From NCBI RefSeq assembly GCF_029542085.1, contig NZ_CP107036.1:2480001-2544000 (forward strand): a stretch of DNA of 64,000 nt, in the 5' to 3' direction. Positions 27,522 through 36,440 of the stretch are shown one piece after another (position 1 is the stretch's first letter; each line of letters begins with the position of its first letter). The notes under the pieces were generated by a model. It worked only from the letters and a program-made list of their open reading frames with translations. It did no database searches and was not told the origin of the DNA. Position numbers and translations under genes: made by a program. The stretch comes from Sphingobacterium sp. ML3W (GTDB taxonomy: Bacteria > Bacteroidota > Bacteroidia > Sphingobacteriales > Sphingobacteriaceae).

Positions 27522-28808
27522 ATGCTAAAAAAATACGAATACCAATCTTTAGGAAAAACGGAACTGCAACAATTGGTTGCTCGGAATACAGATCCGAACA
27601 ATTCAATCCAGGAAGTCGTCCAAGATATTATTCAGCAGGTACGGGTGCAGGGCGATACTGTCTTGCGTGAATATGCTGCAAAATTTGACAAAGTACAACT
27701 TGACAAACTCTTTTTGGACGAAGAAGATATTGATGAATTAGCAACTACCATACACCGTGACCAACAGCGTGCTTTGGAAATAGCATTCCAAAACATACAC
27801 AGGTTCCACAGCACACAGCTTAAAAGAGAACGTACAGTAGAGACTATGCCTGGTGTGAAGTGCTGGCGGGAAATACGTCCGATTGAAAAAGTAGGGCTTT
27901 ATATTCCTGGCGGTTCTGCCGTTTTACCTAGCACGCTATTGATGTTAGGTATACCTGCCAGAATTGCAGGTTGTAAAGAGATTGTAGTTTGTTCTCCTCC
28001 ACAATCCAATGGAAAGATTAATGGCTTTGTTGCGTATTGTTTAAAATTGCTCAACATTAAACGTATCTATCTTGTTGGAGGCGCACAAGCAGTTGCTGCC
28101 ATGGCCTTTGGCACCCAATCTATTCCTAAAGTTGACAAAATCTTCGGTCCGGGTAACCAGTTTGTCACGAAGGCCAAATCAATTATACAGGGGCTCACTA
28201 ACGTTAGTATAGACATGCCTGCGGGACCATCTGAAGTGCTTGTGATTGCTGACGAAACAGCCAATCCGGCATTTGTTGCAGCAGACCTTCTGGCGCAAGC
28301 AGAGCACGGCATAGACAGTCAAGCCATTTTAGTCGCAACCTCTACGGTTATAGTAGATGCCGTTAATACACAACTTGAAACACAACTTGCTGTATTGCCG
28401 CGGAAAGAACTTGCTTCAAAAGCAATCGAAAACTCGTATGCAGTCACGGTTGGAAACCTCCAAGAGGCCATCCAATTTTCAAATGAATATGCTCCGGAGC
28501 ACCTTATTTTAGAAACAGATCAGTGGGAATCCTTGACACGCCATATCAGCAACGCAGGTTCGGTTTTCTTAGGACACCTTACACCGGAGAGTGCAGGCGA
28601 CTATGCATCAGGAACCAACCACACTTTACCGACATCCGGATATGCTCGTTCCTATTCTGGTGTTTCAGTCGATTCTTTTGTAAAGAAAATAACATTTCAG
28701 CATATCAACGAAACCGGACTCCAACAGATTGGATCCACAGTTGAAATACTCGCTGAACTTGAGGGCTTACATGCACATAAAAATGCTATATCCATCCGAA
28801 ATAAATAA
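27522..28808 (+). CDS. hisD: histidinol dehydrogenase
   Basis: A 428-residue zinc enzyme that catalyses the last two steps of histidine synthesis, histidinol to histidine with two NAD+. Blocks include YIPGGSAVLPSTLLMLGIPA, VGGAQAVAAMAFGT, DKIFGPGNQFVTKAK, MPAGPSEVLVIAD and the catalytic region LLAQAEHGIDSQAILV. YAPEHLIL and SAGDYASGTNHTLPT complete it. It follows hisG by 21 nt and is followed by a strong terminator, so the transcript contains only hisGD in this window. Confidence 0.97.
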   Translation: MLKKYEYQSLGKTELQQLVARNTDPNNSIQEVVQDIIQQVRVQGDTVLREYAAKFDKVQLDKLFLDEEDIDELATTIHRDQQRALEIAFQNIHRFHSTQLKRERTVETMPGVKCWREIRPIEKVGLYIPGGSAVLPSTLLMLGIPARIAGCKEIVVCSPPQSNGKINGFVAYCLKLLNIKRIYLVGGAQAVAAMAFGTQSIPKVDKIFGPGNQFVTKAKSIIQGLTNVSIDMPAGPSEVLVIADETANPAFVAADLLAQAEHGIDSQAILVATSTVIVDAVNTQLETQLAVLPRKELASKAIENSYAVTVGNLQEAIQFSNEYAPEHLILETDQWESLTRHISNAGSVFLGHLTPESAGDYASGTNHTLPTSGYARSYSGVSVDSFVKKITFQHINETGLQQIGSTVEILAELEGLHAHKNAISIRNK

Positions 28809-28837
28809 GTTAGTTCAGTCGAAACCAAACAAGGCAT

Positions 28838-28882
28838 AAACTCAACGGGGTCTCTAAAAAAATTTGAGACCCCGTTGAGTTT
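28838..28882. terminator. strong terminator after hisD
   Basis: A 17-bp perfect stem, AAACTCAACGGGGTCTC against GAGACCCCGTTGAGTTT, with an 11-nt loop. It ends the hisGD transcript before any further his gene. Confidence 0.85.
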
Positions 28883-28999
28883 AATTCTATTCGTACCCCC
28901 TATTACCTTTTTTTATTATTCGATCTTCAGGGTCCGTTTTTACCTCTTTTCCGTTCCTTTTTCTATCAGTTGTAACGCAATACAAAAAACAAATGCAGA

Positions 29000-29914
29000 T
29001 TACCTTCCAAAGGTATCGTAATTGTCTGTCGCATACTTCTCAAATCTTGTAAGAAGCGCAATATTATCTTTCTCCAACGGGCTCAGATCCGAACTTACAT
29101 CTTTCGAAACCGGTACATACCAATCTACTGGATCGAAAAACTGACGAATAGAGGGCTTCGTAAAAGCATAACCATGCCGTGCAAAAATTGTATTTCGAAT
29201 AATCTCTAGATCTAATTTTTTCAGGTTTTTCAAGTCTTTCTCCGCCAATTTCTGCTTAGAAGCATTTATACTGAACACAGCCGGCGATGCGGACCGATAA
29301 TATTCCATCACATAAGTATAAGTAGAATCACCATCTTGATCTGTCGCTTCTTTCTTTTTCGCGTTGATCCAATCGACCAAAGTTCCATATTCTTCATCTT
29401 GATTATTTAACATCAGATTTGGATTATAGGCAAATTGCTTTTTCAATAATTTGAAATTTCTTTTCTTAATCTTCACCCCTTGGTCGTAAGCGACCCAACT
29501 CCCAATTAATGTATCATTCTTCAATTTTATTTCAAAACGACCATCTGATTTCTTATCACCTGGCTCATCCAACAATAGTTGCATCGCATTCCCGTCGCCC
29601 TCAAGTTTTCCTGTCAACGAACGTAGATTTCCTTTGACCACATTTTGTCCAAAAACTTTCCCTTTATCTGTTATTTTTTTGATGGTCAGGTTTATTTTTG
29701 GACTATAATCCGTATTTGGCAGCCCCTCACCATCTTCAAGGGAATTTTCATCAATCACAAAATTCCCCACCCAATTGCCATAAAGCTCCTTATGAGTCTC
29801 CTGTTCAAGCAAAACAGAATCTTGTGCTTTGGGCTCAACAGCCTTCTTATTTGTTCGTTCTTTACAGCCGATCATGGCGGAAAGCACTAATAATAAATAG
29901 ATATTCCTTTTCAT
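29000..29914 (-). CDS. YARHG-domain lipoprotein
   Basis: A 304-residue protein with a lipoprotein signal (LLVLSAMIGCKERT, lipid Cys near residue 17). The middle is a beta-rich region of unknown family with KSDGRFEIKLKNDTLIGSW. The C-terminal 85 residues carry the YARHG domain: LEIIRNTIFARHGYAFTKPS, then FFDPVDWYVP. YARHG domains are found in cell-surface proteins and are proposed to bind peptidoglycan or other wall components, without firm proof. It is monocistronic in the minus direction. Confidence 0.82.
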   Translation of the reverse strand: MKRNIYLLLVLSAMIGCKERTNKKAVEPKAQDSVLLEQETHKELYGNWVGNFVIDENSLEDGEGLPNTDYSPKINLTIKKITDKGKVFGQNVVKGNLRSLTGKLEGDGNAMQLLLDEPGDKKSDGRFEIKLKNDTLIGSWVAYDQGVKIKKRNFKLLKKQFAYNPNLMLNNQDEEYGTLVDWINAKKKEATDQDGDSTYTYVMEYYRSASPAVFSINASKQKLAEKDLKNLKKLDLEIIRNTIFARHGYAFTKPSIRQFFDPVDWYVPVSKDVSSDLSPLEKDNIALLTRFEKYATDNYDTFGR

Positions 29915-29956
29915 ATCTCTATAATTTGTCTTGTTAAGCTAATGAATTTATCCCAT

Positions 29957-30625
29957 TTATGATCTGGATACATCATGATGGTTTCTTAAATTATGATTTT
30001 TTCGATAAATAATAAACTCAATAAGTAATAAATTAGGCACCCAGCCCAGCCAGGCAATAATCTGATAAAGATCCATCGGATTCGGTTGAAATAGGTAAAC
30101 CAAAATCACTTTCCAGAAACGCAATGTGAGGGCTGAACAGGTTAGTGCAAAACTACGCAGCATAAAATCTTGGTGTACATTAAATTTCTTCTGAACGGCC
30201 AGACGAACGGCCTGAAATGTAAAATAGAACCATCCCAAAGCAAGCAGTTCAAAGGAAATGACCGCAAAGAAGCCTCCATTAGCGACAGATCCGATCAATA
30301 CCCCTGAAGGTGCAGCAAAGCCCAAAATACTAAATACATAAACATAACCAATCCTCCGATGCAGTTGCGGATATTTCTTCAGAAGCCCCGAATTAAATTG
30401 AGTAAAACCAGCAGGTAAGGCGAGTATCGCTGTACAGACATGTAAATAGAAAGCATATTTATACCACCAAAACGCCTCAATTTCCGTTTGTTTTATCATC
30501 AGAAAATTAGCATCCAATGCAAAACTATGGTACCGCCATGTAATCTCTGCCATCAATACACAGCTGTAAGCAAAAAGCAAAAGCCAAAATCCTTTCAATA
30601 TCGAAAATTGAGCTTTTTTAACCAT
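29957..30625 (-). CDS. DUF2306 membrane protein
   Basis: A 222-residue integral membrane protein with about six helices. The family signature is present: LHVCTAILALPAGFTQF, LHRRIGYVYVFSILGFAAPSG (first part LHRRIGYVYVFSIL), FNVHQDFMLRSFALTCSA. Conserved histidines in the LHRRIGY and VHQDFM segments resemble haem-binding membrane proteins, but this is not established. It follows the ABC permease gene by 7 nt on the same strand and so is probably its operon partner. Confidence 0.82.
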   Translation of the reverse strand: MVKKAQFSILKGFWLLLFAYSCVLMAEITWRYHSFALDANFLMIKQTEIEAFWWYKYAFYLHVCTAILALPAGFTQFNSGLLKKYPQLHRRIGYVYVFSILGFAAPSGVLIGSVANGGFFAVISFELLALGWFYFTFQAVRLAVQKKFNVHQDFMLRSFALTCSALTLRFWKVILVYLFQPNPMDLYQIIAWLGWVPNLLLIEFIIYRKNHNLRNHHDVSRS

Positions 30626-30632
30626 AGTTAGT

Positions 30633-31877
30633 TTATTTACTTCGAATAGCTTCGACTGGATCTAACCGAGAGGCCATCAAAGCAGGTACGATACCTGATA
30701 TCAGGCCAATGAAGGTAGAAAGTGATACCGTAAGAACAACCATTTTTACACTGACAACAATTGCGACACCCGTTGCTAGTTGGACGATAAAAGCAAGAAA
30801 ATAGACTACAGCAAGACCAATCCCACCACCCAGTAAACAAAGCACAATAGATTCGATAAGGAATTGCGATAAAATAAAGAAATTTTTAGCACCCAAAGCT
30901 TTTTGGATACCGATAATATGTGTCCGTTCCTTGACACTTACAAACATGATATTGGCGATACCGAAACCGCCAACTAAAATTGAGAAAATACCAATAGAAA
31001 ATCCAGCAAGATTAATAATACCAAAAAGCTGATCTAATGCACCTGTAATCATTGTTGTCTGGTTGATAGAGAAATTTTCTTCACGTTGGGGAGAAATACG
31101 ACGGATCGACCGCATCAATGTCTTTGCCTCACTTTCAGCTTCACCCAATGTATAACTCGACTTGATGACCATGGCTATACTTGGAGAAAAGTTATCATAA
31201 TTGACAAGATTTCTAGCCAATTCAAATGGAATAAAAGCAGTATCATCGGGTGAAGTATTAATTAACACACCATTGCCCTCTTTTTTTAAGACACCGATAA
31301 CCTGAATTTTCCTACCCAACATACTAATATACTTACCGACTGGTTCCTCATTCGGAAAAAGTCCATCCGCGATATTAGCTCCCAGTACTGTGACTAGCGC
31401 TCCACCTCTGGATTCACTTTCCGCAAAATATCGACCGTCAACAATATTTAAGTTTTGGATATATAGATTTTCATAGGTCGCAGCATTTACCGATGAACCT
31501 TGGGCGGAATTGTTTTTATACTTAATCGTTGTGTTACCGATATTAATCATATAAGCCATATACTCCGCTGTTGTCATACGGCTTCTTAAGTCCTGGTAAT
31601 TATTATACGTAGGTTCAGGTCTGTTCAAATACTTCCACCAAGGATAATTTGGGCCACCATCCCAAGGCCATTTCTCTATGTAAAGTGTCTTACTTCCTAT
31701 CTTTTTTACAGATTCCTCAATGTTATTTCGTAAGGTATCCACCGCCGAAAACACACCTATAATGGTAAAAATACCAATAGTCACGCCCAGCAAGGAAAGC
31801 ATGGTACGTGTACGATTGTCCTTTAATGCAGAAAACGCAAACTGACAACTTTCCAATATCAATCTAAGGAATAACAT
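30633..31877 (-). CDS. ABC transporter permease (MacB/FtsX type)
   Basis: A 414-residue permease with the MacB architecture: one N-terminal helix (LSLLGVTIGIFTIIGVFSAVDTL), a large periplasmic MacB_PCD domain (about 45-275), and three C-terminal FtsX helices beginning FSIGIFSILVGGFGIANIMFVSV. The cytoplasmic coupling motif KERTHIIGIQKALGAK is clear. MacB-type exporters act as mechanotransmission pumps with an ATPase and outer-membrane partner. No ATPase gene adjoins it here, so the partner must be encoded elsewhere. Confidence 0.9.
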   Translation of the reverse strand: MLFLRLILESCQFAFSALKDNRTRTMLSLLGVTIGIFTIIGVFSAVDTLRNNIEESVKKIGSKTLYIEKWPWDGGPNYPWWKYLNRPEPTYNNYQDLRSRMTTAEYMAYMINIGNTTIKYKNNSAQGSSVNAATYENLYIQNLNIVDGRYFAESESRGGALVTVLGANIADGLFPNEEPVGKYISMLGRKIQVIGVLKKEGNGVLINTSPDDTAFIPFELARNLVNYDNFSPSIAMVIKSSYTLGEAESEAKTLMRSIRRISPQREENFSINQTTMITGALDQLFGIINLAGFSIGIFSILVGGFGIANIMFVSVKERTHIIGIQKALGAKNFFILSQFLIESIVLCLLGGGIGLAVVYFLAFIVQLATGVAIVVSVKMVVLTVSLSTFIGLISGIVPALMASRLDPVEAIRSK

Positions 31878-32061
31878 AATTGCATTCTAAAATACAATAT
31901 AGTTTTGATTTAATGTCAAAATCAATAAAAATATATCTATAAATTAGAAATAAGACCTTTTGATACCCAAAAAAGTTATAACTTTGTATGCTTTTTGCAA
32001 CCTAGTATTTGGTGCACTGTAATGCACTGAAAGGCAGACATTAAAATATATATCATTAAAG

Positions 32062-33111
32062 ATGAAGTTATCTCAATTTAAATTCAACTTACCAGAATCA
32101 TTGCTTGCTTCTGAACCTTCTGAAAATCGTGACGAATCGCGTTTGATGGTCCTACATAAGGATACTGGTAAAATTGAACACAAAATTTTCAAAGATGTAT
32201 TGGACTATTTTGACGACAAAGACGTCATGATATTAAACAATACAAAAGTTTTTCCAGCACGCCTATACGGTAATAAAGAAAAAACTGGAGCTACGATTGA
32301 AGTTTTCTTGTTACGCGAATTGAACAATGAACTTCGTCTTTGGGATGTATTGGTTGATCCAGCACGTAAAATCCGTGTCGGTAACAAATTGTATTTCGGT
32401 GACGATGACTTGTTAGTGGCTGAGGTTGTCGACAATACTACTTCACGTGGACGTACAATCAGATTCCTATTCGATGGTACTGACGAAGAATTCCGTCGCA
32501 ACATCGAGATATTAGGTGAGACACCACTTCCTAAATACATCAAACGTAAAGCAACTCCAGAAGATAAATTCCGTTACCAAACTATATATGCCAAAAATGA
32601 AGGCGCTGTAGCAGCTCCGACTGCTGGTCTTCACTTCTCTCGTGAATTAATGAAACGTTTGGAACTTAAAGGTGTTGATTTCGCTGAAGTAACATTACAC
32701 GTTGGCCTTGGTACTTTCCGTACAGTGGAAGTTGAAGATTTAACGAAACATAAAATGGACTCTGAGCAATTTATTATCACCGATGAAGCTGCAAAAGTAG
32801 TAAACAGAGCAATTGATAATAAACGCCGCGTTTGTGCTGTAGGAACAACGTCCATGCGTGCGATCGAATCCTCTGTCTCTGCAGATCATCATTTGAAGGC
32901 TGCCTCAGATTGGACAAGTAAATTTATCTATCCTCCTTACGATTTCAGCATTGCGAATTCAATGGTGACCAATTTCCATACTCCGGAATCAACTTTATTG
33001 GTAATGATTGCAGCATTTGCAGGATATGAAAATGTGATGAATGCTTATGAGATTGCTGTAAAAGAAAAATATAGATTCTACAGTTATGGCGATGCGATGT
33101 TGATCATCTAA
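32062..33111 (+). CDS. queA: S-adenosylmethionine:tRNA ribosyltransferase-isomerase QueA
   Basis: QueA transfers and rearranges the ribosyl part of SAM onto preQ1 at wobble position 34 of tRNA to give epoxyqueuosine. The 349 residues hold the family blocks [71 protein letters not shown] and [30 protein letters not shown] box at 31979-31986 implies a 5' UTR of about 70 nt containing a small hairpin (GTGCActgtaaTGCAC); I found no preQ1 riboswitch pattern. A terminator follows at 33136. Confidence 0.96.
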   Translation: MKLSQFKFNLPESLLASEPSENRDESRLMVLHKDTGKIEHKIFKDVLDYFDDKDVMILNNTKVFPARLYGNKEKTGATIEVFLLRELNNELRLWDVLVDPARKIRVGNKLYFGDDDLLVAEVVDNTTSRGRTIRFLFDGTDEEFRRNIEILGETPLPKYIKRKATPEDKFRYQTIYAKNEGAVAAPTAGLHFSRELMKRLELKGVDFAEVTLHVGLGTFRTVEVEDLTKHKMDSEQFIITDEAAKVVNRAIDNKRRVCAVGTTSMRAIESSVSADHHLKAASDWTSKFIYPPYDFSIANSMVTNFHTPESTLLVMIAAFAGYENVMNAYEIAVKEKYRFYSYGDAMLII

Positions 33112-33135
33112 TCACTTTAAGTAAACAATATCTCT

Positions 33136-33170
33136 AAACGTGGGTAGCAACAAACTATCCACGTTTTTTT
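33136..33170 (+). terminator. terminator after queA
   Basis: AAACGTGGGTAG pairs with CTATCCACGTTT (one G-T wobble) around GCAACAAA, followed by T-rich sequence. Confidence 0.75.
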
Positions 33171-33195
33171 AAATAGTAACTTTCAACCACTGTCC

Positions 33196-33879
33196 ATGAA
33201 CTTTGTCATTATCGTTGCCGCTGGAACGGGGAGTCGTATGAATAGCGATTTGCCGAAGCAATTTCTTGATTTAAACGGTCTACCGGTAATTATGCATACT
33301 ATCGACCATTTTCACCAATCATCAGATATTTCGGAAATTATCTTGGTAATCAGCAAAGAAATGGAACAATTCTGGATAGATTTATGCTCAAAGCTGCAAT
33401 ATAGCACGTCAGTACATTTGACTTTTGGTGGTAAAACTCGCTTTGAAAGTGTAAAGAATGGTATCGAATATATTCAAGAAAATTTTGAAGTAGGAACCAC
33501 CGATTATATTGCCGTACATGATGGAGCCCGTCCTATCGTCTCCACCTCATTAATTGCCAGGGCATTCCAGGGAGCCTATGACTACAAAGCAATCGTTCTT
33601 GCGCAAAAAAGTGTCGAATCAGTACGACTTGGCAATAATACATCAAATAATGCTACCGACCGAAATCAGGTTTGGTTAATACAGACCCCACAGGTATTTC
33701 AGGCAGAATTGCTTATAGAAGCTTATCGCCAAAAAGAAGACCCTTTATTTACAGATGATGCTTCGGTGGTCGAAAAAATGGGCAATCGCATTTCGATTGT
33801 TGAAGGAGATTCCAAAAATATAAAAATCACCTATCCACAAGACCTACAAATTGCCCAATTTTATTTGAATCTGATATAA
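33196..33879 (+). CDS. ispD: 2-C-methyl-D-erythritol 4-phosphate cytidylyltransferase IspD
   Basis: The third step of the MEP isoprenoid pathway, joining CTP and methylerythritol phosphate. The 227-residue protein begins with the nucleotide-binding loop IIVAAGTGSRMNSDLPKQF and contains VHDGARPIVS and TDDASVVEKMG, both characteristic, with IEGDSKNIKITYPQDL-like VEGDSKNIKITYPQDL at the C-terminus. It lies alone between the queA terminator and a small convergent membrane gene. Confidence 0.95.
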   Translation: MNFVIIVAAGTGSRMNSDLPKQFLDLNGLPVIMHTIDHFHQSSDISEIILVISKEMEQFWIDLCSKLQYSTSVHLTFGGKTRFESVKNGIEYIQENFEVGTTDYIAVHDGARPIVSTSLIARAFQGAYDYKAIVLAQKSVESVRLGNNTSNNATDRNQVWLIQTPQVFQAELLIEAYRQKEDPLFTDDASVVEKMGNRISIVEGDSKNIKITYPQDLQIAQFYLNLI

Positions 33880-33890
33880 TACTGAATTGA

Positions 33891-34046
33891 TTAGGCGTTA
33901 CCGCGAATTACACGCAGTAGCACGACGATAATTGCAATCACCAATAGAATGTGAATAATATTTCCACCTCCTGCATAACCTCCAAAAAAGCTGATCGCCC
34001 AGATGATCACTAAAATAACGGCGATGATGTACAATAAGTTTCCCAT
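33891..34046 (-). CDS. lmo0937-family small membrane protein (51 aa)
   Basis: A 51-residue frame, ATG at 34046 and TAA at 33891-33893. It has two hydrophobic helices, about residues 4-21 (LLYIIAVILVIIWAISFF) and 31-46 (IHILLVIAIIVVLLRV), joined by GGYAGGGNI and ending IRGNA. This matches the lmo0937/DUF5670 small membrane protein family, common in soil bacteria and often stress-induced, with no known mechanism. Its stop lies 11 nt from the ispD stop (convergent). Confidence 0.85.
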   Translation of the reverse strand: MGNLLYIIAVILVIIWAISFFGGYAGGGNIIHILLVIAIIVVLLRVIRGNA

Positions 34047-34119
34047 TTCTTTATAATTTAATACCTAATTCTGTTTTTGTATATAGGTATAACAACGAGA
34101 AATGGACTATAGTTTTATA

Positions 34120-34896
34120 TTAAATAGAATTATCAATATTGATCTGTAGTCTATCGTAAGCCAAGTACATGTTTGGAGGTAGTTCTTGTGAGACTTCAGC
34201 ATGTAATCCCATCCGGTGTCCAATATGCGTAAAATAGGTTTTTTCCGCTTGAATATCTTGTGCAAATTCAATGGCTTCCTGCAAGGTCAGATGGGAAATA
34301 TGGGACTCTTTTTGCAGCGCATTGACCACCAGAATTTTTACACCCTCCAATAGCCGTCTCGATTCCCCTGTAATAAATTTGGCATCTGTAATGTAGGCAA
34401 AATCGTCTATCCTAAATCCAAGCACAGGCATTTTATAATGCAATACTTCTATCGGCATGATCTCCTTCCCAAACAAGAGCAATGGCTCACCAGCTTTTAT
34501 TTCTTCTAGGTCTAACCGAGGAGCACCCGGATATTTAATTTCCGTAAAGGCATAATAGAACTCTCGTTTTAAAGCATCGTGAAGCGCTTCTGTTCCATAA
34601 ATAGAGATAGAAGAATGCTGTTGATAATTAAACGCTCTAACATCATCCAAGCCCGCAATATGGTCTTTATGAGAATGTGTCATCAACACCGCATCCAGAT
34701 GCATTACCTTCTCCCGCAACATCTGATATCGAAAATCAGGTCCGGTATCTATGACGAGAGTATGATTATTATATTCAACAAGAATGGAAGAACGTAATCG
34801 CTTGTCATGTTTGTCTTGAGATTGACAGACTTGACATTGGCACGCAATAACGGGTACCCCCTGTGATGTTCCGGTTCCTAAAAATGTTATTCTCAA
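34120..34896 (-). CDS. MBL-fold metallo-hydrolase (PhnP-like)
   Basis: A 258-residue metallo-beta-lactamase-fold protein. The metal site HSHKDH is at residues 74-79, with further ligands in TDAKFI and THIGHRMG. An N-terminal cysteine cluster (ACQCQVCQSQDKHDKRLRSS) resembles PhnP-type phosphodiesterases, which hydrolyse cyclic ribose phosphates, though many relatives have other roles. The start overlaps the previous gene's stop by 4 nt (ATGA-type coupling), so the two are co-translated. Confidence 0.85.
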   Translation of the reverse strand: MRITFLGTGTSQGVPVIACQCQVCQSQDKHDKRLRSSILVEYNNHTLVIDTGPDFRYQMLREKVMHLDAVLMTHSHKDHIAGLDDVRAFNYQQHSSISIYGTEALHDALKREFYYAFTEIKYPGAPRLDLEEIKAGEPLLLFGKEIMPIEVLHYKMPVLGFRIDDFAYITDAKFITGESRRLLEGVKILVVNALQKESHISHLTLQEAIEFAQDIQAEKTYFTHIGHRMGLHAEVSQELPPNMYLAYDRLQINIDNSI

Positions 34897-35165
34897 ACTG
34901 CTGTTTTTGATTTCAATACCTCTTCATAAATTGGAAAGAGTTTTTCTGAAATGGACTCTAAATCAATCTCCACATCCAACAGAATATTCCATAAAGATTG
35001 GATTTTTATCTCCAGATTCGAAAACTTATTCACAACCACAACTTTTGTTGCCTGTAACATACAGGCCCCCGTACGGAATGATCCCTTTTCATACCTAACT
35101 TTATAGCCCTGTTCCTTAAAAAACTCCTCTATCTTTGCTAAACTGCTCTGTGTAAACGGCAACAA
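34893..35165 (-). CDS. conserved 90-residue protein of unknown function
   Basis: A small soluble protein. The sequence KVRYEKGSFRTGACMLQATK is striking, with KVVVVNKFSNLEIKIQSLWNIL after it; I recall similar sequences in other Bacteroidota but cannot name a family. It overlaps the metallo-hydrolase gene by 4 nt, which suggests linked function. It is read from a promoter at 35201-35233 whose core is nearly identical to the one before the broken acetoacetyl-CoA synthetase at 60838. Confidence 0.75.
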   Translation of the reverse strand: MLPFTQSSLAKIEEFFKEQGYKVRYEKGSFRTGACMLQATKVVVVNKFSNLEIKIQSLWNILLDVEIDLESISEKLFPIYEEVLKSKTAV

Positions 35166-35200
35166 AATCTCTCCTTCTTTTTAATTTCTTCCTCAGTATT

Positions 35201-35233
35201 CCAAACTTAGATAAATTTGCTTTTATATACAAA
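35201..35233 (-). promoter_or_regulatory. promoter of the 34893-35165 gene; twin of the one at 60838
   Basis: Read on the minus strand: TTTG (35233-35230), exactly 20 nt, TAAGTTTG (35209-35202). The 32-base block 35201-35232 matches 60838-60869 at 30 positions, including the whole spacer except two bases. Confidence 0.75.
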
Positions 35234-35301
35234 TAAATTCAGCTATACGCGTTTATTAGACATTTAAGAGGTCTTTAGAATTTCTCTTTTTTCCAAAGCT
35301 T

Positions 35302-36435
35302 TTAATGGATTTCAATCAATTTAAGAAGCTCTTTCCCAAAGGTATCCCAGCTATATTTTTTCTTCTCGTCAATGATATTTGTTCTGAATTGTGCTTCTTT
35401 ATCATGGCGATAAAAAGACACAATTCCTTCCGCTATGCTATTAACATTTGGTTCCACGACATATCCCACAGAACCATCTTGTACCAACTCTGGTAAGCCC
35501 CCTACATTGCTGACAATCATGGGTAAATCAAAATGGTAAGCAACCTGAGTAATACCACTTTGCGTCGCACTTCGATAGGGCAAAACAACACAATCAGCTG
35601 CCGAAAAATACCGTCCAACTTCCTGATTCGGAATAAAATCAGTATGCATATAGATAGACTTTTCCAAATGGTGTTTTTTGATAAGTGCTAAATACGGTGC
35701 TGGGTCTCCGTAAAACTCCCCGGCCAACAATAATTTGATATTTAAATCCCGAACCCTTGCATCGGCTAAAGCCTCCAGCAACATATCCAAACCTTTATAT
35801 TGTCGAATAAATCCAAAAAATAAAATAACCTTATCTTGCTGATCAATATGGAGCAATTTACGCGCATCGAGTTTGCTCAGGTGAAGACCATAATTATCAT
35901 AAAGAGGATGTGGTGTATAGACAGCTGGCATCTGCGGGCTCAATGTCTTTAAATCAGCCAATACGCTTTTGCTCATGGTAACACAGGCATCAACTGATTT
36001 TAAGAAATAACGGATTAAAGACTTATCTCCAAATCTTTGCTCGTGAGGAATGATATTATCTGCTATACAAACAATTTTGGTATATTTATTTTTTCGTACC
36101 TGCCTTTGAATAGTACCTAAGCAAGGACCAAAAAAGGGCATCCAAAAGCGAACGATAAGTAAATCATATTTCGCCCTCCTTAGTTCTCTGCCCACCTTAA
36201 ACCAATTCAGCGGATTGATTGAATTAACTTTCGTCTGTATATTCAGGCCAGCTGGAGCCGGTTCATCTGAGTATTGAGATTTACCAGGAAAGAGAAAGTT
36301 GGGATACTGTAATGTAAAAGAATAAATATCAACCTCATGCCCCAATTCTTGAAAGTGGGTCGCCAATCGTTCGTTGAAAGAAGCGATCCCCCCTCCCCTC
36401 AAAGGGTAGGCAGACCCCAGAATCACAATGCGCAT
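35302..36435 (-). CDS. glycosyltransferase family 4 protein
   Basis: A 377-residue GT-B fold transferase. The N-terminus GSAYPLRGGGIASFNERLATHF carries the glycine-rich acceptor-side loop. The C-terminal GT4 donor-binding region includes ILFFGFIRQYKGLDMLLEAL and VVLPYRSATQSGITQVAYHFDLP, the latter with the E/Q-rich sugar-nucleotide motif. It transfers an unknown sugar, probably to an envelope polysaccharide or lipid. It starts 5 nt after the GT2 gene and is the last gene of the run descending from 40041. Confidence 0.88.
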   Translation of the reverse strand: MRIVILGSAYPLRGGGIASFNERLATHFQELGHEVDIYSFTLQYPNFLFPGKSQYSDEPAPAGLNIQTKVNSINPLNWFKVGRELRRAKYDLLIVRFWMPFFGPCLGTIQRQVRKNKYTKIVCIADNIIPHEQRFGDKSLIRYFLKSVDACVTMSKSVLADLKTLSPQMPAVYTPHPLYDNYGLHLSKLDARKLLHIDQQDKVILFFGFIRQYKGLDMLLEALADARVRDLNIKLLLAGEFYGDPAPYLALIKKHHLEKSIYMHTDFIPNQEVGRYFSAADCVVLPYRSATQSGITQVAYHFDLPMIVSNVGGLPELVQDGSVGYVVEPNVNSIAEGIVSFYRHDKEAQFRTNIIDEKKKYSWDTFGKELLKLIEIH

Positions 36436-36440
36436 AATGA

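Noticed and set aside
31979..32061. preQ1 riboswitch before queA
   Set aside because: The 5' UTR has only a small GTGCA/TGCAC hairpin and lacks the pseudoknot pattern and A-rich tail of preQ1 aptamers.
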